This document shows positions 17,626 to 26,835 of a DNA stretch of 64,000 nucleotides, piece by piece. Where the stretch lies: NCBI GenBank assembly GCA_023436885.1, contig JAEZHI010000031.1, positions 124,001 to 188,000 on the forward strand. The letters run 5' to 3'. The notes under the pieces were generated by a model, which was not told the DNA's origin, did no database searches, and saw only the letters and a list, made by a program, of their open reading frames with translations. The stretch is from Pseudomonadota bacterium. GTDB taxonomy: Bacteria > Pseudomonadota > Alphaproteobacteria > Rhizobiales > Pleomorphomonadaceae. The translations under genes and the position numbers were made by a program. Positions within the stretch are counted from its first letter, which is position 1, and each line of letters begins with the position of its first letter.

Positions 17626-18003
17626 TGGGCAGCCGAGCGACAGATGAACCTGCCTTGGTTCGCCGGCCGGAGAAATCTGCCGGTGAACTCTTTATTTTGC
17701 CGCGCTTTGTCGCTAGAGCTTTTCCAAGAAATGAACGGGGCCGAGCCGGCCGTTCCGGTCGGTTTGGAACCGGCGCGTCACGGTGAAACGCGTCGTGCCA
17801 TTTTATGGATTCTGTCGGAACAGGCCATGTGTATCCGAGCCTTCGGCGCCCTGACGTGCCGGATCAGAGAGCGAATTATCGGCCCGGCCCCGATCGGTCG
17901 CCGCTGAAGCGGTGGGATCGAGGGACCGGGAGCCGAGCCTCTGGCCGATCGCTGGTAACGCAACCGGCCAGCCCCAATTCTTGCTGCATTCACGAGACAA
18001 TCA
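17626..18003. other. 378-bp intergenic leader upstream of ileS
   Basis: This stretch between the chemoreceptor and ileS contains an imperfect hairpin near 17747-17773 (GCCGTTCC pairing with GGAACCGGC, one bulge). It also contains TAGAGCTTTTCC at 17714-17725, which resembles a short motif common between genes in Rhizobiales. An 87-codon frame at 17644-17907 has no family resemblance and I do not call it. The region may hold the ileS promoter or a leader. Confidence 0.4.
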
Positions 18004-20967
18004 ATGACCGACACGCCTGCCCCGACGTCCGAAGCGACGCCGACCCGTGACTATTCGCCTACGCTCAATCTTCCCGCGACCGACTTTCCGATGCGCGCCG
18101 GTCTGCCGGAGAAGGAGCCGAAGCTGATCGCCCGCTGGGACGAGATGAAGCTTTACGAGAAGTTGCGCGAGACCGCCAAGGGGCGCGAGAAGTTCGTGCT
18201 GCATGACGGCCCTCCCTACGCCAATGGTCATCTCCACATCGGGCATGCGCTCAACAAGATCCTGAAGGACATCATCACCCGCTCGCGGCAGATGATGGGC
18301 TACGATTCCAACTACGTTCCGGGCTGGGACTGTCACGGTCTGCCGATCGAGTGGAAGGTCGAGGAAGAGTATCGCGCCAAGGGCAAGAACAAGGACGAGG
18401 TGCCGATCAACGACTTCCGCGCCGAGTGCCGCCAATATGCCGAGGGCTGGATCAAGATCCAGGCAGAGGAGTTCCGCCGGCTCGGCGTCGAGGGCGACTT
18501 CAAGAATCCGTACACCACCATGGCCTTCGCCTCAGAGGCGGTGATCGCCACCGAACTTTTGAAGTTCGCTACCTCTGGCCAGCTCTATCGCGGCTCCAAG
18601 CCGGTGATGTGGTCGGTTGTCGAGCGGACGGCTCTCGCCGAGGCCGAGGTCGAGTACCAGGACTACCAGTCGGACACCATCTGGGTGAAGTTCCCGGTGA
18701 CGGCCGGTGCGGCGGAATTCGCCGGCGCATTTGTCGTGATCTGGACGACCACGCCGTGGACGATCCCCGGTAATCGTGCTGTCAGCTATTCGCCAAAGAT
18801 CGCCTATGGCCTTTACGAAGTAACCGAGGCTCCGGAAGGCAATTGGGCGAAGACCGGCGAAAAATACATCCTCGCCGACGCTCTTGCCGAGGCGGTGTTC
18901 AAGCAGGCCAAGGTGACCGGCTACACAAAGCTCGCCGCCGTTCCGGCAACCGTGCTGGCCAACCTTACCTGCGCCCATCCGCTGCGCGGCCTCGACGGCG
19001 GATACACCTTCGATGTTCCGCTTCTGGCGGGTGACCACGTCACCGACGACACCGGCACCGGTTTCGTCCACACCGCTCCCGGCCATGGCCGGGAAGACTT
19101 CGAGGTGTGGATGGACTACGGCCGGCAGCTGTCGGAACGCGGCATCTCGACGGCGATCCCCTTCACGGTCGACGACAACGGCTTCCTGACAGACGCGGCA
19201 CCCGGCCTCGTTGGCCGCCGTGTCATCACCGACAAGGGTGAGAAAGGCGACGCCAACCAGGCAGTGATCGACGCCCTGGCCACAAGGGGCATGATGGTGG
19301 CGCGCGGGCGACTCAAGCATACCTATCCGCACAGCTGGCGCTCCAAGAAGCCGGTGATCTTCCGCAACACGCCGCAGTGGTTCGTCTACATGGACCGTCC
19401 GATCGGCGGAGAAGCGGCGGCCGGTTCCAATGCGACGACCTTGCGTGACAGGGCTCTCGCGGCCATCGACGAAACGGCTTTCTATCCGCCGGCCGGCCAA
19501 ACGCGCCTGCGTTCGATGATCGAGAACCGTCCGGACTGGGTACTATCGCGTCAGCGCGCCTGGGGCGTGCCGATTGTGGTGTTCCGTAACACCGAAACCG
19601 GCCAGCTCATCCCTGGCCCGGATTTCGCAAACAACAATGCCTATGCGGCACGCGTTCGCGAAGCTTTCCTGGCGGAAGGCGCCGACGCCTGGTTCGCCGA
19701 AGGCGCGAAGGAACGTTTCCTCAAGGGCTTTGTCGAAGACATGGCTTCATGGGAGCAGGTGCGCGACATCCTGGACGTCTGGTTCGATTCCGGATCGACG
19801 CACGAGTTCGTGCTGAAGGGGCGCCCCGATCTCAAGTGGCCGGCCGATGTCTATCTCGAGGGTTCCGACCAGCATCGCGGATGGTTCCATTCATCGCTTC
19901 TGGAATCCTGCGGCGTCAATGGCGTTGCACCCTACAAGGCAGTGGTGACGCATGGCTTCACCATGGCCGAAGACGGCCGCAAGATGTCGAAATCGCTCGG
20001 CAATCAGGTTCAGCCACAAGACGTCATCCGGCAGTCCGGCGCTGACATCCTGCGTCTTTGGGTCGCTTCGACCGACTACTGGGAAGACCAGCGCATCGGC
20101 AAGAAAATTCTGGACGCCAACTCCGATGCCTATCGCAAGATCCGCAATACGTTGCGCTGGATGCTCGGCACGCTCGCCCATTACGATGGTCAGGCCGTAG
20201 CTTACGCCGACCTGCCAGAGCTTGAGAAGGTGATGCTGCACAAGCTCACCGAAGTCGGTGCACAGGTGGTCGAAGGCTATCGGGAGTACGACTTCAAGGC
20301 CGTGTTCTCGTCGGTGCTCAACTTCATGAACATCGAACTCTCGGCCTTCTACTTCGACGTTCGCAAGGATGCGCTCTATTGCGATCCGAAGTCGAGCCTC
20401 AAGCGCCGTGCCGCCCTCTACGTGGTAGCCGAGCTCTACGACCATCTCATCAAGTGGTTGGCGCCGTTGATCCCGTTTACCGCCGAAGAGGCTTGGCTCG
20501 AGCGGCATCCGGGGGACACGTCATCGGTGCATCTCGAACTGTTCCCGGAAGTTCCCGCAGAGTGGACGAATACGGCACTTGACGAGAAGTGGGAAAAGGT
20601 GAAGCGGGTCCGTCGCGCCGTTACCGGTGCCCTCGAAATCGAGCGGCGGGAAAAGCGCATCGGTTCGTCTCTCGAGGCGGCTCCGATGGTGCATGTCGAG
20701 GACGGCGATTTGCTGGCAGCACTTGAGGGTCTCGACTTCGCCGAGATCTGCATCACGTCGCAGATCGCTGTCACGGACGCACCAGCGCCTGACGGTGCCT
20801 TCAGGCTCGATGATGGCACGCCGGTCGCTGTGGTTCCGAAGCTCGCCGAAGGACGCAAATGCGCCCGCTCGTGGAAGATCTTGCCCGAAGTCGGTAGCGA
20901 CCCCGAGTATCCCGACGTAACGCTGCGCGACGCTCAGGCGTTGCGCGAACTGGCTGCCAACGCATGA
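18004..20967 (+). CDS. ileS: Isoleucine--tRNA ligase IleS
   Basis: The 987-residue class I synthetase charges tRNA-Ile. The HIGH motif is HLHIGH at residues 76-81 and the KMSKS loop is at 660-664. Between them is the CP1 editing domain that removes misactivated valine (TTTPWTIPGN and DDTGTGFVHTAPGHG segments). The C-terminal region has KCARSWK in place of the four-cysteine zinc site of E. coli IleS, so the zinc finger appears lost, as in many alphaproteobacteria. lspA overlaps the stop codon by 4 bp. Confidence 0.97.
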   Translation: MTDTPAPTSEATPTRDYSPTLNLPATDFPMRAGLPEKEPKLIARWDEMKLYEKLRETAKGREKFVLHDGPPYANGHLHIGHALNKILKDIITRSRQMMGYDSNYVPGWDCHGLPIEWKVEEEYRAKGKNKDEVPINDFRAECRQYAEGWIKIQAEEFRRLGVEGDFKNPYTTMAFASEAVIATELLKFATSGQLYRGSKPVMWSVVERTALAEAEVEYQDYQSDTIWVKFPVTAGAAEFAGAFVVIWTTTPWTIPGNRAVSYSPKIAYGLYEVTEAPEGNWAKTGEKYILADALAEAVFKQAKVTGYTKLAAVPATVLANLTCAHPLRGLDGGYTFDVPLLAGDHVTDDTGTGFVHTAPGHGREDFEVWMDYGRQLSERGISTAIPFTVDDNGFLTDAAPGLVGRRVITDKGEKGDANQAVIDALATRGMMVARGRLKHTYPHSWRSKKPVIFRNTPQWFVYMDRPIGGEAAAGSNATTLRDRALAAIDETAFYPPAGQTRLRSMIENRPDWVLSRQRAWGVPIVVFRNTETGQLIPGPDFANNNAYAARVREAFLAEGADAWFAEGAKERFLKGFVEDMASWEQVRDILDVWFDSGSTHEFVLKGRPDLKWPADVYLEGSDQHRGWFHSSLLESCGVNGVAPYKAVVTHGFTMAEDGRKMSKSLGNQVQPQDVIRQSGADILRLWVASTDYWEDQRIGKKILDANSDAYRKIRNTLRWMLGTLAHYDGQAVAYADLPELEKVMLHKLTEVGAQVVEGYREYDFKAVFSSVLNFMNIELSAFYFDVRKDALYCDPKSSLKRRAALYVVAELYDHLIKWLAPLIPFTAEEAWLERHPGDTSSVHLELFPEVPAEWTNTALDEKWEKVKRVRRAVTGALEIERREKRIGSSLEAAPMVHVEDGDLLAALEGLDFAEICITSQIAVTDAPAPDGAFRLDDGTPVAVVPKLAEGRKCARSWKILPEVGSDPEYPDVTLRDAQALRELAANA

Positions 20968-21467
20968 CAGCAGCGGCAGCCCATCTCGCAATACGGCGGA
21001 CGCGGCTTGCTGCGCTCGCCGTTGTTTTGCTGACGCTTGGCATAGATCAGGCGAGCAAATACTGGGTGTTGAACCACACGAGCCTGCCGGATGGCGATCG
21101 CATCTCGCTGCTGCCGATCTTCGATCTGGTTCTGACGTGGAACATGGGCATTTCCTATGGCCTGTTTCAACAGCAGGAAGCCCTCGGACGGTGGTTGCTG
21201 ATCGGACTTACCGCTCTGGCTACCGTACTCCTAACCGTCTGGCTTTGGCGCTCGCGCGATCGGCTGGTAGCCTGCGTGGCTTTGGCACTCATCATCGGTG
21301 GCGCTCTCGGCAACCTCATTGACCGGGTGGTGTTCGGTGGGGTGGTAGACTTTCTCTACCTGCACTATGGCTCTTTTTCCTGGTATGTTTTCAACCTAGC
21401 CGACTGCGCCATCGTTGCAGGGGTTGGCGCACTCCTGTATGAGTCTCTGCGCTTGAGGCCACAGTGA
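20964..21467 (+). CDS. lspA: Lipoprotein signal peptidase LspA
   Basis: The 167-residue inner-membrane aspartyl protease cleaves signal peptides of prolipoproteins. Four hydrophobic segments are visible. The catalytic aspartates are in VVDF (about Asp129) and FNLAD (about Asp147), with the conserved GNLIDR between segments. It is translationally coupled to ileS through an ATGA overlap. The gene just downstream encodes a lipoprotein that would be a substrate. Confidence 0.95.
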   Translation: MTAAAAHLAIRRTRLAALAVVLLTLGIDQASKYWVLNHTSLPDGDRISLLPIFDLVLTWNMGISYGLFQQQEALGRWLLIGLTALATVLLTVWLWRSRDRLVACVALALIIGGALGNLIDRVVFGGVVDFLYLHYGSFSWYVFNLADCAIVAGVGALLYESLRLRPQ

Positions 21468-21551
21468 CGCCTCAAAAATCTGCTAGGCGCTGACCGGGTA
21501 AGGGTTTGACTGCTGTCAACCTTAGGGACGAGAGCGAGAGTGACGATATCG

Positions 21552-22205
21552 ATGACCAATCTGCTGACCGGCAAACGTTGCGCTCTTCTCGCCATAGCCG
21601 TTTTGGGTCTTTCTGCGTGTTCGGCGCTCGGCACTTCCGTTGCCGACGATGATCCCGAAACGGAAGTTCCCAACACTTCCATGGGGCGCGCCTTGATGGA
21701 AGGCGTCGGCGCAGTCCCTGCGCACCAGGCTAATATCAACTACACGCCGCGTGCCCCGCTGGTGGTTCCGCCTGGCAAAATGGCTCTGGCAGCCCCGGAG
21801 GATCCCAAGCGCCTCGAAGCAAGCGGAACGTGGCCGGAAGACAACGACCTAAAGACGCGCAAGATGTTGGCTGATGCCGCGGCACGCGATGCCGGAAGGG
21901 AAGACAAGGATCTGCTGCCAGCGTCCGAGCTGACGGCGGTTCGTGTTCCCGACGCAAGGACTGCATCGGCGTCGGATGTCACAACCACTGATTCTGACCG
22001 GCGGCGCGTGTTCCCAAGTCAGCTCGGCAACATTCCGCGCGACAAGACTACTAGACTCTATGACAGCAACGGCAAGCCCGTTCGCCGCGCCTTAGTCGAG
22101 CCGCCTGTCGGCTACTTGGAACCCGCAGCGGGAGTTCCCGTGACTACGGACGATGGTTCGCCGCCCGAGCAGCAGTCAGAGAAGAAGTGGTGGAAGTTCT
22201 GGTAA
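21552..22205 (+). CDS. Small outer-membrane-type lipoprotein (DUF3035-like)
   Basis: The 217-residue protein has a short basic N terminus, a hydrophobic stretch and a lipobox LSAC with Cys23, so it should be lipidated after LspA cleavage. The mature part is polar with many charged and Pro-rich stretches (YTPRAPLVVPPGKMALAAPED is typical) and ends in KKWWKFW. It resembles lipoproteins found next to lspA in other alphaproteobacteria; the function is unknown. ATG 21552 is used, but the GTG at 21540 is equally possible. A strong terminator follows. Confidence 0.75.
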   Translation: MTNLLTGKRCALLAIAVLGLSACSALGTSVADDDPETEVPNTSMGRALMEGVGAVPAHQANINYTPRAPLVVPPGKMALAAPEDPKRLEASGTWPEDNDLKTRKMLADAAARDAGREDKDLLPASELTAVRVPDARTASASDVTTTDSDRRRVFPSQLGNIPRDKTTRLYDSNGKPVRRALVEPPVGYLEPAAGVPVTTDDGSPPEQQSEKKWWKFW

Positions 22206-22246
22206 GCTGGCTGGCCGCTTATCTGACAAACCTTCAGCCCGACAAG

Positions 22247-22271
22247 AAAGCCGCGAATTTCGCGGCTTTTG
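22247..22271 (+). terminator. Rho-independent terminator after the lspA-linked lipoprotein gene
   Basis: AGCCGCGA at 22249-22256 pairs perfectly with TCGCGGCT at 22260-22267 around a 3-base loop and is followed by TTTT. Confidence 0.85.
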
Positions 22272-22449
22272 TTTTGCCGTACGCCTATCGTTCCCGACGC
22301 GATGGAAGGCTCGGTCAGAGAATAGCGACGCCTGGACAGCATATGCAGCTCGCCCTGATCGGCAACACGCCGCGACGTGATCGTAGCCACCTTGCCCTGA
22401 GTATTTCAACCAGAGCGCCTGCAGCCAAACGGCGATCAGGCTAAATGAA

Positions 22450-22857
22450 TCAAGGCTTGTTCGCGGTAGGCACGCTGGCACCGAGCACCGCTTCAATCTT
22501 GGCCCGGAGTGTCTCCGCCGTGAAAGGCTTTACAATATAGTTGCTCACGCCGGCCTTCTTGGCAGCGATAACATTCTCCGCCTTGGACTCGGCCGTAACC
22601 ATCAGGAATGGAAGACGAGAGTGGCGTTCGCTGGCTCGCACGCGCTGAAGGAACTCGTAGCCGGTCATGGGCAGCATGTTCCAATCGGAAATGATCAGAC
22701 CGTAATCGCGTTCTGCCAACTTGCCGAGAGCCTCGCTGCCGTCGGCCGCCTCGTCAATGTCAGTAAACCCAATAGCCTTGAGAAGATTTCGGATTATTCT
22801 GGCCATGGTCCGATAGTCGTCAACGACCAGCACCGGGAGCGAGAGATCCAAAGACAT
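22450..22857 (-). CDS. cheY: Chemotaxis response regulator CheY (copy 2)
   Basis: The 135-residue receiver has the same layout as copy 1: Asp13-Asp14, Asp58 in ISDWNM, Thr88 in MVTAES and Lys110 in VKPF. It has an additional short C-terminal tail (GASVPTANKP). ATG 22857 with GGGGG upstream is chosen; an earlier start would add unrelated residues. It sits downstream of the EAL-protein gene on the same strand, separated by 211 bp. Both CheY copies look able to be phosphorylated and to bind FliM, so they may compete or be used in different conditions. Confidence 0.9.
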   Translation of the reverse strand: MSLDLSLPVLVVDDYRTMARIIRNLLKAIGFTDIDEAADGSEALGKLAERDYGLIISDWNMLPMTGYEFLQRVRASERHSRLPFLMVTAESKAENVIAAKKAGVSNYIVKPFTAETLRAKIEAVLGASVPTANKP

Positions 22858-23068
22858 TACAACCCCCAAGCTTACTGAGGACGGACAAAAACACGCCACA
22901 ACGGCAAATAATAGTTACAGCGACTTAACAACACCCTAAACGTCTTCCCCGCCCGCCGGGACTTTATTAAAGACGATGAGAAATAGCACAGCCACCGACT
23001 TCGCGTCAGCTTCCGTCGACTAACGACTGCCGGTGCGCTTGCTTCTGAATTTCACTGGGATCAAGCCG

Positions 23069-24478
23069 TCAACGCCGAGACGCGCCCGCTCGCTCGCCTC
23101 CCGCAGGCGCCGTCCGCGCGGATGCCCCATTGGCAGACTGGGCAGCGCCGAGCACTTCCGGCCGAACCTGGCGCGGACTGGAGAACAGGTTGCCCTGACC
23201 GAATCCAAGACCGTAGTCGAGGAGATCGATCACTTGTGCCTCCTGCTCGACATGATCGACGATCAGGGTCAGCCCCTGCCGCTGCAGATGACCGGCCATA
23301 TCTTCGACATGAATGTCACCTGTTACAAGCGGCGCCCTGCCGAGCAATCGATCGGCTGCGACCTTGACCGAGCGGAAGCCAAGGTCGGACCAACGGCGGA
23401 AATCGACGCGAAGGTCGGTGACGTTATCAATCGAGAAATGGAAACCAAGATCGGCCACCGCCCGAAGACTCTCGACTTCGAGCGGCCCCATCTCGGCGAG
23501 AGCGTCCTGACGGAACTCGAACTGAACGAGCTCAGCCGCCGCGCGGTTTTGACTTAGGAAGCTCTGAAATTCGCGAAAGAAGGCTGATGACGCAAGACTC
23601 TCTACCGATAGATTGACGAAGAGGCTGACATCACTGTTACGCTGCGTAAGGCGCTTCAGTATCTGGAACGACCGGATCACCTGATAGGTGTCGAGCTTGG
23701 CGATCAGCCGGTTCTTTTCCGCAACCGGAATGAACTCTGCCGCCGGGATCAGGCCCGAAGCTCCCTTTAACCGCGTCAGAACCTCGTAGGAGCGAACCAG
23801 CCGTTGCGGCAACGTCACAATCGGCTGCAGATGCAGTTCGATTTGCTCGTCTCGAATGAGATGTTCTACCTCTCGCTCAAAACTCGGATCGGTGTCGGGG
23901 ACGAACAAGGCGTTCTTCATGCTGGCGGAAACACCATCCCGCGCTTCCGTAAACCGAGCACCACGCCCCTCATCAATATAATCTTCGGCACGCGGCCGAC
24001 GCGGACGTCGGGCGGAAGATTCTTCTGCCTCACGAATGTGCCTTTCCAGAGCTCCAAACCGCGCATTGACGCCATCGAGACGTCCGTCGACCGTGGATTC
24101 CAATTCAGCCAAGGTCTCGGTCACCTGCCGGAGCAGTTCACCAACAACCTCGACCTCGGCTGCGAGCTCACCAGTCTGCTCGCGGACGCGACCAGGCAGA
24201 GCCTGCTCTAGCCGATTGAGGCGGGCAGCGATCTTTTCGATCTCGGCTTCGCCGTCACCTGCGACGGCAGCGATCTCGGCGAGTCGCCCTTCAACCCAGG
24301 CGCGCTCGCGCCGGCGTTCCATCGGTTGCTGCAGAGTGACCATGGTCAGCATCAGACCTATGCCGATCACCAATGCCGAGCCGGCCGACAGGCCAAGCTG
24401 GAAATAAAGCACAACCGCAGCCGAGGCGGCGATTACGCCCATGGCGATCAGGATCATCGTCGATGACGACCGGTTCAT
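23069..24478 (-). CDS. Membrane EAL-domain protein, TipF-like, catalytically degenerate
   Basis: The roughly 469-residue protein has two transmembrane segments (about residues 8-28 and 31-49), a long coiled coil (about 55-150) and a C-terminal EAL domain (about 195-440). The EAL signature is altered: EVL is present, but the DDFGTG stretch reads IDNVTDL and AEGVE reads VDHVE, so key metal ligands are changed. Asn in FVNLS and Lys in SVKVA remain. This architecture matches Caulobacter TipF, a c-di-GMP receptor needed for flagellum assembly. I infer a binding rather than a hydrolysing role. ATG 24478 is used; GTG 24490 is possible. Confidence 0.75.
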   Translation of the reverse strand: MNRSSSTMILIAMGVIAASAAVVLYFQLGLSAGSALVIGIGLMLTMVTLQQPMERRRERAWVEGRLAEIAAVAGDGEAEIEKIAARLNRLEQALPGRVREQTGELAAEVEVVGELLRQVTETLAELESTVDGRLDGVNARFGALERHIREAEESSARRPRRPRAEDYIDEGRGARFTEARDGVSASMKNALFVPDTDPSFEREVEHLIRDEQIELHLQPIVTLPQRLVRSYEVLTRLKGASGLIPAAEFIPVAEKNRLIAKLDTYQVIRSFQILKRLTQRNSDVSLFVNLSVESLASSAFFREFQSFLSQNRAAAELVQFEFRQDALAEMGPLEVESLRAVADLGFHFSIDNVTDLRVDFRRWSDLGFRSVKVAADRLLGRAPLVTGDIHVEDMAGHLQRQGLTLIVDHVEQEAQVIDLLDYGLGFGQGNLFSSPRQVRPEVLGAAQSANGASARTAPAGGERAGASRR

Positions 24479-24720
24479 TCGCCTGCCCACTCCAACACGA
24501 AACCACGCAACGAATCACAAAGCATTGTTGCCGTTTTCGGGAAGGGAAGCGAAGGCAGACAATGGTTTTCCAAGGGTTTTCGGCGTCTTTTTCGTCTTGC
24601 GCAGCTTCACTGTGACCCGTGAGCCAGCCTGCAGCGGTCTTGACCGTCAATCGCCATCGTCCCATGTTGGTCGCAGATCGTCGGCGAACCGTCGCCCACG
24701 GCAGATTTAGGAGGCCAAGC

Positions 24721-24915
24721 ATGGTCGAACTCAACGTCAAGGGTATGATGTGCGGCGGATGCGCGAGCTCGGTTGAGAAGGCAATCAAGCGGGTTGATGC
24801 CGGCGCCAGCGTCAAGATCGACCTGCCCACTGGGAAGGTCAGCGTCGAGACGAAGGCCGACGTCAAGGCGCTCGGTGAGGCCATCGAAGCGGCGGGATAC
24901 GAAGTCGCAGCCTGA
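24721..24915 (+). CDS. Heavy-metal-associated domain protein (copper chaperone CopZ-like)
   Basis: The 64-residue protein is a single HMA domain with the metal-binding motif MMCGGCASS (Cys11, Cys14). It has a good TAGGAGG ribosome-binding site. HMA proteins of this size usually carry Cu(I) to a P-type ATPase, but no copper ATPase or cueR-like regulator is nearby. It lies alone between the divergent EAL-protein gene and a regulator gene. Confidence 0.88.
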   Translation: MVELNVKGMMCGGCASSVEKAIKRVDAGASVKIDLPTGKVSVETKADVKALGEAIEAAGYEVAA

Positions 24916-25116
24916 CCTGTGATCGACGATTTTTATCGGTGATAGCGAGTCCAGAAGCCAGCCACAAAACGAAGGGAAATGCTGCCACCCAGCCGGTCGG
25001 ATGAACGGTAAATGATCGCCTGTTAACGGCTATCAACCCTTTATTTACCATGATCGGGGCAGAGTTCCGCCTGTACGTAATGCAATTTGCAACAGTCTGG
25101 CAGGGAACGCTTTCCG

Positions 25117-26445
25117 ATGTCGGTTGGCCCGCGCAGCACATCGACGGTGCGTCTTTTGATCGTCGATGCAGACGTCTCGTCGCGACGGGTCGTACGCAAG
25201 GCGCTTGAAGCTCGCATTGCTCGTCCAATGCTGATTCTGGAAACCGCCGAGCGCGACGCCGCGCGCGTAATGGCTGGCAAGCAGACGTTCGATGTCATCG
25301 CCATCGACCTTGAGACCATCGGCGGCCACGCCGCCTTTCGCTCCTTCCTTGAGCAACTGACGCCGACCACCGTCTACGCGATGGGAGATCCCACCGACGT
25401 TCAGTCGGCAGTCGCTTGTGTTCGAGCCGGGGCTGCCGATTTCATCGAGAAGCCGATCGACGGGAACGCCTTTGCACGCCGCGTGGAGCGTCAATTCGTC
25501 GAGAGCATAGCTAACACAATCGACGAGAGCGACGGATTGATCGGCTCATCGCCGGCAACGCGAGCGCTCTCCGAGCAGATCCAGCGCGTTGCGCCATCAC
25601 TTGGTCCCGTGTTCATTTCCGGCGAAGCCGGCAGCGGCAAATCGTTGGTCGCCCGCTCGGTTCATGCACGGTCGCGCCGTCGCAACGGACCGTTCGTCAC
25701 GATCGACTGCTCTAGGACACCTGTCGACAAGCTGGTGGCGGATCTTTCCGAAGCCAACGGTGCTCTTGCCTCCGCTGACGGCGGAACGCTTTTCCTCGAC
25801 GAGGTCGGGCATCTTCCCGACCCTGCGCAGCTTGCCTTGATGCGTTTCCTGGACACCGGCGAAATTGCCGGCTTCGACGGCGGGCACCGCCTCTCCGTAC
25901 GCATCATCGCCTCCTCCAGGCGCCCGCTCGATGACCTCAGCGGTCCCTCGGGCCTGAGACAGGATCTCTACTTCCGCCTCAACGTACTGACGCTGGCAGT
26001 GCCGCCGCTTCGGGACCGAGCAGAGGACATTCCGCTCCTTGTCGACGCCATGGTGCGGCAGATTAATCGAGATAGCGGCTCTCGGTATACCCGCTTCACA
26101 GCCGCTGCGGTGCAGTGCCTCACCGGTCGAGCATGGCCGGGCAATGTAGCCGAACTCAGATCCGCCCTCGAAACCCTGATGGGGCTTTATCCAGGCGACC
26201 TGGTCACCGCCGACATGGTCGTTCCAGTCATCGTGGCACCCGCTGCTATCGCCGCGGCCCCGCGGAAGAAGCTGCCGGCAGAGGTCAAGCCGCTTTGGCA
26301 GGAAGAAGCAAGGGTCATCGACGAGGCAATCGCCGCCTTCGATGGCAATATCGCCAAGGCCGCGGCGGCGCTGGAAATCAGCCCATCGACCATCTACCGC
26401 AAACGCCGTGATATTGAAGACGCAATGGTGGCTCGTAGCGCCTGA
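25117..26445 (+). CDS. Receiver-AAA+-Fis-type regulator lacking the sigma-54 GAFTGA loop
   Basis: The 442-residue protein has a receiver domain (about 11-130, putative phospho-Asp64, EKPI at about 111), an AAA+ domain (about 138-375) with Walker A GEAGSGKS at 169-176 and Walker B LFLDEV, and a C-terminal Fis-type helix-turn-helix (about 395-440). In canonical NtrC-family activators a GAFTGA loop that contacts sigma-54 lies between the Walker motifs. Here that stretch reads DKLVADLSEANGALA and is shorter. It is therefore unlikely to remodel sigma-54 holoenzyme and may repress or work with sigma-70, like TyrR. ATG 25117 is chosen; TTG 25087 is an alternative. Confidence 0.8.
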   Translation: MSVGPRSTSTVRLLIVDADVSSRRVVRKALEARIARPMLILETAERDAARVMAGKQTFDVIAIDLETIGGHAAFRSFLEQLTPTTVYAMGDPTDVQSAVACVRAGAADFIEKPIDGNAFARRVERQFVESIANTIDESDGLIGSSPATRALSEQIQRVAPSLGPVFISGEAGSGKSLVARSVHARSRRRNGPFVTIDCSRTPVDKLVADLSEANGALASADGGTLFLDEVGHLPDPAQLALMRFLDTGEIAGFDGGHRLSVRIIASSRRPLDDLSGPSGLRQDLYFRLNVLTLAVPPLRDRAEDIPLLVDAMVRQINRDSGSRYTRFTAAAVQCLTGRAWPGNVAELRSALETLMGLYPGDLVTADMVVPVIVAPAAIAAAPRKKLPAEVKPLWQEEARVIDEAIAAFDGNIAKAAAALEISPSTIYRKRRDIEDAMVARSA

Positions 26446-26835
26446 GTAGTTTTCCGAAGCTGGCGACCTGAGCTTGGAAACAGCCGATGGATCAGTAAGA
26501 TGGTGGCGAATTTCGGTTGTTTTGCCGAGCGCAGGTCGTTGCATGCTATATGCCTTGGCGGATATCGGCAGCGGGTTGGGATCAAGGAAAAGGCGCAGAA
26601 ATTTGACATTTGGCCTCCGAAGACAGTAAGTCGCGGAGACGGGTGTAGTGTTCGAAAGCGTTAACGGAACAAAGGATTACCGGCGGCTCATCTAAACCGG
26701 TCATTTGCTCTGTGGCTCTCCGTGACGCCAAAATGAACGTAGGTGTTGAACAAATAGATTGTTCGCTTGAGCTTTCGCGCTTAGGCCAGGCTCGCAAGGC
26801 CTGCTGCGCAAGCTCCGGGGGAAGGACAAGCGGTC
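26446..26835. other. 390-bp intergenic region
   Basis: This stretch lies between the AAA+ regulator and a secreted protein gene. It is less GC-rich than the flanking genes and probably carries the promoter of the downstream gene. A 71-codon reverse-strand frame at 26582-26797 has no recognisable product. I see no tRNA, terminator of standard form or repeat. Confidence 0.4.

Noticed and set aside
17644..17907. 87-codon frame between the chemoreceptor and ileS
   Set aside because: There is no ribosome-binding site, composition is atypical for a protein and nothing is recognised.
26582..26797. 71-codon reverse frame in the gap before the secreted-protein gene
   Set aside because: No motif, no clear start signal and no neighbour in operon.
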